A DNA stretch of 64,000 nucleotides from Symbiodinium natans (lineage: Eukaryota > Sar > Dinophyceae > Suessiales > Symbiodiniaceae), in the NCBI GenBank assembly GCA_905221605.1, contig CAJNDS010002081.1:28501-92500 (forward strand). The letters run 5' to 3'. Of this stretch, positions 30,700-41,214 are shown piece after piece (the stretch's first letter is position 1; every line of letters begins with the position of its first letter). The position numbers and the translations under genes are program-made. The notes below the pieces were generated by a model. The model searched no databases. It saw nothing but the letters and a program-made list of their open reading frames with translations, and was not told the origin of the DNA.

Positions 30700-31590
30700 A
30701 AAAGCCAAGGCCCGCACGCGCGCGGGGGCCAGGACAAAGGCCAGACCCTTGAGTGCCCAACAGGGCCGGTCGATTTCCTGGCCAGGACAAGGCCAGACCC
30801 TTGAGTGCCCAACAGGGCCGGTCGATCTGGAAGGGCCAAGGCCAAGGCCTCCCGCGCGCGGGCCAGGACAAGGCCAGACACCCTTGACTGCCCACCAACA
30901 GGGCCGGTCGACCTGGAAGGGCCAAAACCAAGGCCAAGACCGCCCGCGCGCGGGCCAGGACAAGGCCAGACCCTTGAGTGCCCAACAGGGCCGGTCGATC
31001 TGGAAGGGCCAAAACCAAGGCCGCCCGCGCGCGGGCCAGGACAAGGCCAGACCCTTGAGTGCCCAACAGGGCCGGTCGATCTGGAATGGCCAAGGCCAAG
31101 GCCAAGGCCGCCCGCGCGCGGGCCAGGACAAGGCCAGACCCTTGAGCGCCCAACAGGGCCGGTCGATCTGGAAGGGCCAAAAGGCCAAGGCCGCCCGCGC
31201 GCGGGCCAGGACAAGGCCAGACCCCCTTGAGTGCCCAACAGGGCCGGTCGATCTGGAAGGGCCCAAACCAAGGCCAAGGCCGCCCGCGCGCGGGCCAGGA
31301 CAAGGCCAGACCCTTGAGTGCCCAACAGGGCCGGTCGATCTGGAAGGGCCAAAACCAAGGCCCCGCCCGCGCGCGGGCCAGGACAAGGCCAGACCCCCTT
31401 AGTGCCCAACAGGGCCGGTCGATCTGGAAGGGCCAAAACCAAGGCCAAGGCCGCTCGCGCGCGGGCCAGGACAAGGCCAGACCCTTGAGTGCCCAACAGG
31501 GCCGGTCGATCTGGAAGGCCAAGGCCGCCCACGCGCGGGCCAGGACAAGGCCAGACCCCCTTGAGTGCCCAACAGGGCCACTCGATTTTC
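30700..31590. repeat. About 85-bp GC-rich minisatellite
   Basis: Ten to eleven units carrying the palindrome CCCGCGCGCGGG, then CCAGGACAAGGCCAGACCC, GAGTGCCCAACAGGGCC and GGTCGATCTGG. Unit length varies from about 74 to 94 bp. Frames of up to 336 codons are open on both strands in several phases only because units lack stops. Confidence 0.95.
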
Positions 31591-31621
31591 TGACTATAGG
31601 GTTTAAATATATATAGGTAAG

Positions 31622-31738
31622 AGAGGTTTAGGGTTTAGGGTTTAGGGTTTAGGGTTTAGGGTTTAGGGTTTAGGGTTTAGGGTTTAGGGTTTAGGGTTTA
31701 GGGTTTAGGGTTTAGGGTTTAGGGTTTAGGGTTTTAGG
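31622..31738. repeat. TTTAGGG array
   Basis: Sixteen near-perfect units following the minisatellite. Confidence 0.96.
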
Positions 31739-31923
31739 GCGGAGCCCTCCCAGGGTCGATTTCCAAGAGAATTTTCACTGGGTGGGCCGAAGTGACGGGG
31801 TCGGATACCTGAAGCCCTGGTTTCAACCGCGCCATCGACGAAAAAAAAAACATGAGACCCTGATGCGATGCTGACTTCAAACTGACATGTCATGAGCAAA
31901 CGAAGCAGGCGCCGGTCCTTGTT

Positions 31924-32436
31924 TTAGCGCAGGCGAATCTGCCATAGGTATACGTGCTTCCAAGCCTCATTGGGCTGGAGCTTCCGAAGGAAGACTTGCA
32001 ATGGCCCCGACTCATCCAAGCAGGTCTTACAATCGTGGGAAAATTGCCCAACGACTGCCTGCCGGTCCGCTTCTTGGCCATGAAGACGGACCGTTATATC
32101 CGTGCCCATAGGGGTGCCCGGGCGAACGACCAGGATCGGGTGTTCCGATGCCCGAAAGCCTAGCCGAACCCTCAGGTGCTCATAAACCACCGGGTCAAGG
32201 CCGAACGTCCTGAAAAATTCAGTGGCTTCAAGGAATCTAAGCTCATGATCAAGGAATCTAAGCTCATGATCAAATGGCTGAGTAGCTGACTCGAAGCTGT
32301 AGGCCGGAACAACGGAATTCGCCGCCCGGTTGGGGTTCATGCGGGCCTTTTTGAGCTGGTTCTTCGACACCTACAGGGGAATGCAGATGCCGGATAAATT
32401 ATGGCGCAAGACTGCCGACGCGGCCTTCGGGGCCAT
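31924..32436 (-). pseudogene. Intronless retro-pseudogene with one in-frame stop
   Basis: 171 codons in one minus-strand frame from ATG at 32436 (MAPKAASAVLRHNLSGICIP) to TAA at 31924, interrupted only by TAG at 32371-32373 (CTGTAGGTG; CAG is the simplest ancestor). It continues FFRTFGLDPVVYEHLRVRLG and EADRQAVVGQFSHDCKTCLD. A 21-bp in-frame tandem duplication encodes DHELRFL twice (about 32232-32273). No introns, unlike neighbouring genes, and a decayed spliced-leader sequence lies 40 bp upstream, as expected of a reverse-transcribed mRNA. Product unrecognised. Alternatively TGTAG/G is an intron acceptor and the frame is an exon. Confidence 0.55.
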
Positions 32437-32476
32437 CCTTCCAAAAGAGACTGCGGCGGAACAAAAGAGTGCGATG

Positions 32477-32496
32477 CTTGAGCCAACAGTCTACCG
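32477..32496 (-). other. Relict dinoflagellate spliced-leader sequence
   Basis: Minus strand reads CGGTAGACTGTTGGCTCAAG. Against the 3' 21 bases of the DinoSL consensus as I remember it, about 17 match with one gap, and the last ten (TTGGCTCAAG) are identical. It precedes the intronless frame at 31924-32436. Confidence 0.6.
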
Positions 32497-32959
32497 AAAA
32501 CAGCGATTTCAAGGTGCAGGGGTTATTAGAGCTCTTTAGTGCCTTCATAGCGGTAGCCATCCGCCGAGTAAGGAGGGTCGATAGCATCCGGTCGCCCCCC
32601 CTAAACCCAGATTTCCACCAAGCATGCCGGCAGGCGCCCGCCCGAGGGCGCGCGCAACCGAGCAGCGCTCCAATTTCAAAACTAATGATTTCGAATTTCG
32701 AGGGGTTCCCGATCGAGCAAAACGCAGGTGTTTTTCATCGAATCTGAAAACCGGAAAACCCCAAAACGAGTGACAAGGTAGTGATTCTGCACCGTGTCCA
32801 ATTACTGGGCCGCCAGGTGTTTTTACTAGGTTTACAGCACACGCGAAAATCGAAATACCCGCTCCGTCATCAAGAATCCGCGCCGACCACAGCCGACGGG
32901 AGTGTAACGCAGACCGCGCTCCAACGCTCCAATCTGTCACGCAACATCCCGGACCCGGG

Positions 32960-33660
32960 GACCCGCCTCACACGGCTTCAATCGGACCGGAATCCCGGCC
33001 CTTCGAAAACACCCCCAAAAGCCTGCCTTTTGGCCCCGGGCCGAGTTTTTTCGCCAAGGTTTCTCCAGAGTGACGGGACCGGATACCCCCCAGATGTCAC
33101 TTCCCGAAAAAAAACCTCTTCGGCGATTTCGAAAACCCCCCCAAAAAGCTTGTCTTTTCGCCTCGTCGACCCCGGGGAGGGGCCCTCATCCCAGCCCCGG
33201 GGGGCCGGAATGAGGCCTCTCCCCGGGGTCGACGAAGCGAAAAGACAGGCTCTTTGGGGGGTTTTTGAAAGTCGCCGAAGAGGTTTTTTCCGGAAAGTGG
33301 CCTTTGCGGGGCCGTCACTGCGAAGAGACCCGGGCGAGGAGTTTGGCCCGGGACGGCAGGGGGGGGGCCGGAATCCGGCTCGATCGGAAATCGAGCCTCT
33401 CGAGTATCCGACCCCGTCACTTCGGCCCACCCTTAGCGAAAATTCTCTCGAAAATCGACCCCGGGAGGGTCCCCGGGGCCGGGATGAGGGCCCCTCCCCG
33501 GGGGTTGACGAGGCGAAAAGACAGGCTTTTTGGGGGGTTTTTCGAAGTCGCCGAAGGGTTTTTTTCCGGAAAGTGGCCTCTGGGGGGTATCCGGGCCCGT
33601 CACTCCGAAGAGACCCGACGGAATCCGGCTTGGCCGGAAATCGAGCCTCTCGAGTGGGTT
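32960..33660. repeat. Cluster of inverted and direct GC-rich repeats
   Basis: A unit with AAAAGACAGGCTTTTTGGGG, TCGAAGTCGCCGAAG and TTTCCGGAAAGTGGCC occurs directly at about 33218-33410 and 33494-33655 and in inverted orientation at about 33070-33190, with a weaker inverted copy at 32995-33060. Long Arg/Pro-rich frames here arise from it. Confidence 0.8.
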
Positions 33661-33689
33661 TAGGGTTTAGGGTTTAGGGTTTAGGGTCT

Positions 33690-33791
33690 AGAGGGTCACC
33701 GTTCAAGCATTCATCGTCATTAGGGGGTTCCAGGCTTAGGAACAAACCCACCCACCCAAAGAATCCCATAACATTAAGAAATATAAAGTTC
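33690..33791. repeat. Dispersed leader repeat, copy 2
   Basis: GTTCAAGCATTCATCG ... CAAACCCACCCACCCAAAGA ... AACATTAAGAAATATAAAG, ending at the 32-bp hairpin repeat. Confidence 0.65.
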
Positions 33792-33797
33792 ACTCCA

Positions 33798-34325
33798 CAA
33801 CGGTCCCCACACACCAAAAAGTGCTCAAGAACGGTGCCCCCGCACCAAAAGTGCTCAAGAACGGTGCCCACGCACCAAAAAATGCTTAAGAACGGTGCCC
33901 GCGCACCAAAAAGTGCTCAAGAACGGTGCCCACACACCAAAAGTGCTCAAGAACGGTGCCCACGCACCAAAAAATGCTTAAGAACGGTGCCGATTGCACC
34001 AAAAAGTGCTCAAGAACGGTGCCCACGCACCAAAAAGTGCTCAAGAACGGTGCCCACGCACCAAAAAGTGCTCAAGAACGGTGCCGATTGCACCAAAAAG
34101 TGCTCAAGAACGATGCCAAACGCACCACAAAGTGTTCAAGAACGGTGCCAAACGCACCAAAAAGTGCTCAAGAACGGTGCCAAACGCACCAAAAAGTGCT
34201 CAAGAACGGTGCCCACGCACCAAAAAGTGCTCAAGAACGGTGCCTTTTGCACCAAAAAGTGCTCAAGAACGGTGCCGATTGCACCAAAAAGTGCTCAACA
34301 ACGGGGGGTAAACGCACCAAAAAGT
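33798..34325. repeat. 32-bp hairpin tandem repeat with variable loop
   Basis: About 16 units of AAAAAGTGCTCAAGAACGGTGCC + 2-4 variable bases + GCACC. GGTGC and GCACC can pair; the bases between them come in recurring types (CA, GATT, AAAC, TTTT, CG). Unit length 30-33 bp is not a multiple of three and all frames are open, so the Lys/Pro-rich frames are artefacts. Confidence 0.93.
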
Positions 34326-34619
34326 TAACAGGGTTTAACTCTATAAGGATAGAGAGGGTTTAGGGTTTCGGGTTTAGGGTTTGGGGTTTGGGGGAGTTTC
34401 GGGTTTGGGCGGGAGGAGGGAAACCTTGCAGCTGTGAACTTAGGGCTTGGGCCTTGGGTCCCGGACACAGCCTCCCAGAGCAGGTTCCCCGAAACTGGGT
34501 GACTCAGCACTCCGAAGCCTAAACCTTAAAGTCCAAGACTCGACACCCCTCAACCCAGGGACTCCAATACCCCTTCATTGAGGAATACTCCCTAAACTAT
34601 CATCGGGTTCCCTTTAGGG

Positions 34620-34735
34620 TTCAAGGAATATTCCTCCAAAGAGGGGCCCTCTGGGAAACGGCCAGCCATCCCCTGCATCCACGGGCCGCACCAGGCATTG
34701 TAGCTTCTAGTGGCGCAATGCGCACCAGCGTAGCC
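34620..34735 (-). CDS. Exon candidate
   Basis: Minus-strand frame GYAGAHCATRSYNAWCGPWM then QGMAGRFPEGPSLEE. Aromatic and Cys content looks genuine. A second open stretch upstream at about 34990-35100 (SPADHASKWPGASRVALDSA) could belong to the same gene. Family unknown. Confidence 0.35.
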
Positions 34736-35109
34736 CTAAACCTAACCCGCAAAACCCTAAACCCTAAACCCTAAACCCTAAACCCTAAACCCACAAACAC
34801 GAAGGCCCCAAACCCTAAATCCTGAACCCAACCCCAGCCCTCACAGCAAGAGCCTCTTTGTTGCGATGCAACCAGTTCGACCATCACATCCACATCACAA
34901 CATGACGAGAAGAGTCGCACCACGACAAGGGAAGACGTGGCGAAGCTCTGGGCAAGCAAGTCGAAGCACTCCGAAACCCCGCAAACCGAAACGCGAACAC
35001 CCCAAACTTACGAAGTTTCGGGGTGCTTTCTGACGCTGAGTCGAGCGCCACTCTGCTAGCTCCAGGCCACTTTGAGGCATGGTCCGCTGGCGACTGCACC
35101 GGCTCATTC

Positions 35110-36629
35110 TTGTTTAGGGCTTAGGGCTTAGGGTTGAGGGTTGAGGGTTTGGGGTTTGGGGTTTAGGGTTTAGGGTTTAGGGCTTAGGATTTAAGATGTT
35201 TAGGGTTGAGGGCCTGGGGTTTGGAGTGGTGGGCTCAGGTTGATTGAAGGAGCCAACCCGGGGATCTTGAACCTGCGACTGTAATATTGCGGTCACAGCA
35301 CCGAAGAGGGTGATGCTCGTGAGGTTTTTTTCGGGTGGATTTGGGCCCCCAAAAGGTTGTTTCATGAAACGACTTCCATTGTTGGGCTGTCTGGAGCCTG
35401 AGATCCGACTGCAATCCCAAAAGGGGGGGGGGTCAAAAGTTGAATTATTTCCGGGGCTTTTACCTTAACAGCGGTGTATGTCGAGACTCCTTTAACTCGA
35501 GCAGAGGTGGTCCGGTCCAGCTGGTTCAGATAGAAACCCTCAACCCTGACCCCTAAACCTCTTTAGTACCATCCGCAAGAAAAGCCTCCCGAGATCCAAC
35601 CGCAAGGATTGCAGACGACAGGAAGCCCTCCCCCAACCTTGAGAACTCCAACCCCCCCGGTCCTGCAAAGCTTTTGTTCAGACCCAGCACCAGGGGGGGG
35701 GGGTGGGTGGGGAGGGGTGATTATCAAAGGACCCAAACAGCACAAGCCCTGCGGTCCCAAGAACCAGTGCTTTTGAATGTAGGACTTCGGGCATGGGAAA
35801 AATCGGCCAAGCAAGGCAAAGAGGGCCCCTGAAGCTCCGACCCGAAGCCCTGTGTAAACCTAAGCTGAAACCCTTTAACGCCCTAAGAACCTTTTGAAAG
35901 GATATTGTAAATAAAGCCTTAAAGCCCTAGAACTCTAAAGCCCGAAAGCCCTAAAGCCCTAACCCTAAACCCCTGAATGCTACCGAACCCTTTAACCCAA
36001 ACCTTAGACCCAAACAACACCCTCGAATTCCCGAGTCCTCCTCAAGGCGTCGACAGTGCGTTGCAGCACCACCTCGCCCACCCTAAACCCTAAACCCTAA
36101 ACCCAAAACCCTGAACCCTAAACCCTAAACCCTAAACCCTGAACCCTAAACCCTAAACCTCAACCCCATAAACAACCCAAAGGGCTTCAGGGTTTAGACC
36201 TTGGGGCTTGGTGGGATTTGGGGGTGTCTGGGGTTTACGGGTTTAGGGGAGGGCTGTAAGAGTCATGGGGGTCAGAAGTTTACGGCTCAGATGTTCAGGG
36301 TTTAGGGTTTAGGGTTTAGGGTTAGGGCTCAGATGTTCAGGGTTTAGGTCTAGAGTTGAGGGTTTGCATTTCAGAGATCCTGGCGTCAGGGTGGTTGTCA
36401 AAATGATGATCCCTGTTGGGGTACCCTGAATATAAGGTGCCGTATTACAAAAGGGATCCAAAAAGGGGCGACCTTTTACGTACCCTAGGCTATATAAGGA
36501 ATAGACTAGAATAGAGACACCCCCCCCTCCCCCGGTCAACCCTAAACCCTAAACCCTAAACCCTAAACCCTAAACCCTAAACCCTAAACCCTAAACCCCC
36601 TAAGCACAAAGACCATAATTTTGACAACC
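35110..36629. other. Arrays and short islands
   Basis: Heptamer blocks at 35110-35200, 36080-36165, 36297-36325 and 36537-36597, poly-G/C tracts at 35427-35435 and 35695-35704. Minus frame 35563-35814 is open but Pro/Gly-rich and not credited. Confidence 0.5.
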
Positions 36630-36715
36630 ACCCAGGTCGAGGTCTCAGGGCTCAAGGATCAGGATGCCCCGCGTCTGGCAGAACGGCTGCTCGGCTTGGG
36701 AGCCCAGGGGCAAAG
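36630..36715 (+). CDS. Exon candidate
   Basis: After ACCACCCAG, plus-strand frame VEVSGLKDQDAPRLAERLLG then LGAQGQR. The minus strand is also open (PLGSQAEQPFCQTRGILILE), so strand is uncertain. Confidence 0.3.
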
Positions 36716-36729
36716 GTTTTGCAGGTTTT

Positions 36730-36895
36730 GGGGTTTAGGGGTTCAGGGGTTCAGGGTTTAGGGTTTAGGGGTTTCGGGTTTGGGGGTTCGGGTTTAGGGG
36801 TTTAGGGGTTCAGGGTTTAGGGTTTAGGGGTTTCGGGTTTGGGGGTTCGGGTTTAGGGTTCAGGGTTCAGGGTTCAGGGGTTTAGGGTTTAGTTT
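36730..36895. repeat. Mixed TTTAGGG(G) array with a duplicated block
   Basis: A block of about 60 bp (GGTTCAGGGTTTAGGGTTTA...GGGGGTTCGGGTTTAGGG) is repeated at about 36745 and 36810. Confidence 0.85.
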
Positions 36896-36899
36896 TTGG

Positions 36900-38026
36900 G
36901 CTCAGCATTTCAGAGCACGCCACCCGTGGCCACAGAGCTCCAGGGTTTGGGGCTCCGGTGTTGAGATTTTGGCTTCTCCCTGTAGGGGCTGAGCCTTCAT
37001 GGCCTTACAGCTCCCGCCCTAAACCCTCCTCTGCCCTCCGCCTCGACCCTAAACCCTGAATCCTAAACCTTGAACCCTGAACCCTAAACCCTAAACAAAC
37101 CCTAAACCCTAAACCCTAAACACTAAACCCCCACCCACCTCACCGGAGCGGCGCCAGAGGCGTCCTGCCACATGGTCGACCTGTGCCGGGCTACACCCCT
37201 AAATGAGGGAATATGGGTACTCTCGGGGTTAGGGTTTAGGGTTTCAGGTTTAGGGTTAAGGGTTAGGGTTTAGGGTTGAGGGTTGAGGGTTTAGGGTTTA
37301 GGGTGGGCGTCCTAGTACAGCGCCTAGGGTGTTGTTAGGTTCAAGCTCAAGGATGCATGCAAGGCTCATGGCATCTTTGGCGCACCGACCCCAATCCCAA
37401 CACGAGACCCCGAAATCCTAAACTTTACCCCGAAATCCTAAACTTTAAACCCTAAACCCAAACCCTAAACCCTAAACCCTAAACCCTGAACCCTGAACCC
37501 TTAAACCCTGAACCCTAAACCCTCAACCCCAACTCGATGTCCATCCCAACATGGTCCACCCCTGGGCCTCTTCCAAAAGAAAACAGCCTAGAGACCCGAG
37601 ACTCTTTAAGTTTAGAGGATTTCGGGTTTAGGGTTTCAGGGTTTCAGGGTTTAGGGTTCAGCATCTCAAGTCCAGGCATTCACTGGTCAATTAAGAAAAT
37701 ATTAAGGTCACTTAATCCATAAGCCCTGGCCCTGCACCATCAGGTCCTAAACCCCGAGCCCTGCACCACCCGCCTCAAGCCTTTTTTCCAATCAGATAAA
37801 GCTAAACGGAAGAAGAGGCGAGGGGGGGGAAGGTCGGACCAAAACAAGCAAATAACATCTAACCAGAAAACTGGTGGAAGGCAGCGAATCCAAGAGTTAA
37901 GGAAAATTAGCTCTGAAGTTAATTGACCGGCATCGGGCCGGCTCGACGCCCCGTAGGTCCAGCTCGATTTAATTGCCTGTTAACGTCGCGCGACGTAGCA
38001 TGCCATGCGGGCAAGCTGCTCAAGGG
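36900..38026. other. Array and unique DNA, no secure gene
   Basis: Heptamer blocks at 37020-37130, 37225-37305 and 37440-37530; third copy of the dispersed leader repeat at about 37650-37712 (TTCAGCATCTCAAGTCCAGG ... AATTAAGAAAATATTAAGG). From 37790 the heptamers stop and AT-richer DNA begins; a half-palindrome GATTTAATTG lies at 37966-37975. Confidence 0.55.
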
Positions 38027-38519
38027 AAACAATTAAATCAGGATTTAATTGTTTCTGCTAGACGACCCCAACCCGCAGCAGAATTAAATCAAGATTTAAT
38101 GGACATGAATCAATGACCAAGCCTGAATACGGGTCGGATCGGGAACCACCTTAACCACTAGGACGCCCATGAAATTAGATAACTAAATACACCTACACCG
38201 GAATGTTGATGGCATGGCAGTGAGGTGATTGTGGGAGCTCACGCTTCCTCGGAGGTCTTTTCGTGGGCACGACAAGCATATGTCGACTGGCAGGAAAACT
38301 GCTGGCACAGGCACAACCCTTCAGATTGGAAAGGAGGTCTGGGAACTGTGGAACGTACAGACTCTAGACTATCGACAAACCAGACCAGAGTAGACGAGAC
38401 CAGGCTAGAATCAGCCAAAGCATCGTCAATACATGTCTGGACATTCCCACAATTAAATCATGATTTAATTGTTCCCCCTACCTTTCAACAATTAAATCAC
38501 GATTTAATTGTTCCCCCTA

Positions 38520-38930
38520 GAGTAATAGTAATAAGAATAACAATAACAATAACAATAACAATAACAGTAATAATAATACTAATAATAATAGTGATAGTAA
38601 TAGTAATAGTAATAGTAATAGTAATAGTAATAGTAATAGTAATAGTAATAGTAATAGTAATAGTAATAGTAATAGTAATAGTAATAGTAATAATAATAAT
38701 AACAATAATAGTAGCAATAGTAGAAATTATAATAACAATAATAATGATAATAGGAAATAATATTGTAATAGTAAGAATAATAAGAATAATAATCCTAAGA
38801 GTAAAAAGTAATAATAATAGAAATAATAAGAATAATCAGAATAATAATAATAATAATAGTAATAGTAATAGTAATAGTAATAGTAATAAGAGTAATAGCA
38901 ATAATAATAAGAGTAATAGTAACTTGAGGG
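38520..38930. repeat. AATAGT / AATAAC repeat
   Basis: Hexanucleotide and trinucleotide AT-rich repeats; poly-Leu, poly-Tyr and Val/Ile frames here are artefacts. Confidence 0.95.
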
Positions 38931-39185
38931 CCGGAGGCAGGGAGGACGAAAGCTCGAGGGCCGGAAGCAAGAGCAAAGTTGCATGAGAAAGCGTGCTGTC
39001 GGAGGCATGCTTGAGGGGTCTCCATGTTGGGTAGATACTAGCTTCTTGCAATCAACTAGCTCGTTGCAATCAACACATCACTAGTGGGCGGCGACGCATG
39101 TTGTGCTGGGAGCCTGACTCACGCACTGCGGTCAACACGCGACGGAGTCAGGTCTTGACGTAAAAACGCCCCGCCCTTCAGGTAT

Positions 39186-39530
39186 TGATATATCAATTTA
39201 CCCCCCCCCCTCCTCCCCCCCCCTTCCAAAACCAAGGAATTCGTGTGATGTATCAATTTACGCCCCCCCCCCTCCCCCCCCCCCTCCCCCCCCCCCTCCC
39301 CCCCCCCCTCCCCCCCCCCCCTCCCCCCCCCCCCCCCCCCCCCCCTCCCCCCCCCCCCCCTTCCAAAACCAAGGAATTCGTGTGATATATCAATTTAACC
39401 CCCCCCCCCCTCCTCCCCCCCCTCCTCCCCCCCCTCCTCCCCCCCTCCTCCCCCCCCCCTCCTCCCCCCCCTCCCCCCCCTCCCCCCCCCCTCCCTCCCC
39501 TCCCCCCCCCCCTACCCCCCCCCCCCCTAA
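39186..39530. repeat. Poly-C tracts with a repeated spacer
   Basis: C-rich tracts (C with single T) separated by two copies of CCTTCCAAAACCAAGGAATT followed by CGTGTGATRTATCAATTTA (about 39223-39260 and 39360-39398), with a partial copy at 39186. Confidence 0.93.
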
Positions 39531-39624
39531 TAAGATTGTGTCAATGATACGCTGTTTTCTGGCCGTGGTCGGCCCCCTACTGCTAAAGCAGATAAAACTC
39601 CAGCTCCGCTACGCGAGCTTTCGT

Positions 39625-39915
39625 GATAACAATAATAATAATGATAGTAAAAGTAATAATCATAGTAATAGAAAATAATAGTAATACTAAGACTGAGAGT
39701 ATTAGTAATAATACCACGACTAGTAATAATAATAATAATAATAATAATAGTAATAATAATAAGAGTAATAGTAATCATATTACTAATCGTAATAGGAATA
39801 ATAATAGTAATAATCATAACAATAATAATAATAATAATAATAATAGTAATAGTAGCAACATACTAATAATAATCGTAACAATAATAATACTAATAGTAAT
39901 CGTAGTAATCATAGT
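39625..39915. repeat. (AAT)n repeat
   Basis: Imperfect AAT/AGT trinucleotides between palindromes four and five. Confidence 0.95.
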
Positions 39916-40552
39916 ACAATTAAATCATGATTTAATGGTGCAAATAGGTACCAATCAGGACAAGTCTCTGCTATACCATTAACTCAGGATTTAATTGTCT
40001 TCCAGTCAAACGCAAAGAAACACAATTAAATCTGGATTTAATTGTGTCGTTGGAGGGGACAAGGTATGTCGAGGTAGGTCAAAGCCCAACCCAAATGCAA
40101 CAACTAAATCAGGATTTAGTTTTTTAGACTTCTGGATTCATTGGTTTTCGAAAACCGGTATGTGTTGAATTTTACGTCGGGGCTTTGGGAGGACTGAGAA
40201 GGGCAGGGGTGCAGTTCCGGCTCCGATTTTGGCATTTGGCCTTAGAAAGGGGGGGGGGGGGGGCCGCCGGCGAAAAAGGTCCGGTTTTTGCTGGGATTTT
40301 GGCATCCTAAACCCTAAACCCTGAGAGGACTTCGGGGCCTGCCCTCAAGATGGGCCGAATGAAGCCTCTCCACCAGGGCCCTGGCACCAGTTCGCAGGGC
40401 CTTGCGGGCCTGAGACATTGGAACGGGCCGAAAGAGGTTGCTTTGGGGCTTGGGCTTAGGGCGTGTAGGGTATTTAGGGGGTTTGGAGGTTGGAGGTTTA
40501 GGGGATGGAGGCTGTGGCTGCGCACCTACATGGGCGGACCCGAACTCGACTT

Positions 40553-40598
40553 GACACACACACACACAGACACACAGACACACAGACACACAGACACA

Positions 40599-40633
<35 letters not shown>

Positions 40634-40920
40634 CCCCATCAAAACCGTACACCATATGTGCACAGACAGACATGCGCACCACACCGGTATGCAAATACTA
40701 AAGGGGTCGGAATAATTGCTGATGGTCCCGTTATCATTGTATTACAATAGCACCCAAAACCCTGTTTAATCATCAAGGCCCCGATCTTACATTCTTGTAG
40801 ATGTATACATACACACTCGTGCACATTTGCATGCATGCATGGATGTATGTACGTAAGCATGTACGTATGTATGTATGTATGTACGTATGTATGTATGTAT
40901 GTATGCATGTCATGTCTGTA
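40553..40920. repeat. (CA)n and (GTAT)n microsatellites
   Basis: CACACAGA/CA tract at 40553-40632 and GTATGTAC/GTAT tract at 40838-40915. Confidence 0.93.
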
Positions 40921-41214
40921 TGGAAGTGATTTATGTATGTGTGTATGTACTTAAAATCTTAAAGCATGTATGTAGGCATGTACGTGTATCTGCCTGTAGT
41001 GCAGGTTTCAGGGGTTAGGGTTTAGGGTAGAGGAAGGTTGAGGCTGCGGCCTAGTTTAGGGCTCGGGGTTTGAAGGGTCGACACCTTCAGTGGCCGCGTT
41101 GGAGGTTGGAAAGTAGGCAAATTCTAAGTCCCGCATCCAAGCAACCTAAGCTGAAATCCCCGAGCCCTAGAACCCGCAGTCTGAAAACCCCGATCAGGTT
41201 TCTGGGTGAGGCTC

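Larger units (their letters stand above)
38027..40121. repeat. Eight dispersed palindromes AATTAAATC-NN-GATTTAATT
   Basis: Sites: 38027-38054 (13-bp arms, centre AG), 38083-38100 (AA), 38450-38471 (perfect 22-bp, AT), 38487-38512 (AC), 39919-39936 (AT), 39978-39995 (AG, one mismatch), 40021-40046 (TG), 40102-40121 (AG, C/G change in both arms). Arms are conserved while the central dinucleotide varies. The last site has compensating changes (AACTAAATC / GATTTAGTT). No other sites were noticed in the window. Confidence 0.9.

Noticed and set aside
30522..31616. Overlapping frames of up to 336 codons on both strands
   Set aside because: Produced by the 85-bp minisatellite whose units lack stops; unit length is not a multiple of three.
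32781..33677. 298-codon plus-strand frame rich in Arg, Pro, Gly and Lys
   Set aside because: Spans inverted and direct repeats, has mirrored open frames on the minus strand and no recognisable domain.
33834..34363. Lys/Pro-rich frames and a CRISPR-like look
   Set aside because: Units are 30-33 bp tandem repeats with only 2-4 variable bases, no spacers of 25-40 bp and no cas genes; all three plus frames are open.
38225..38986. 253-codon plus-strand frame
   Set aside because: Most of it is Val/Ile and Asn/Ser translated from AATAGT repeats and palindromes.
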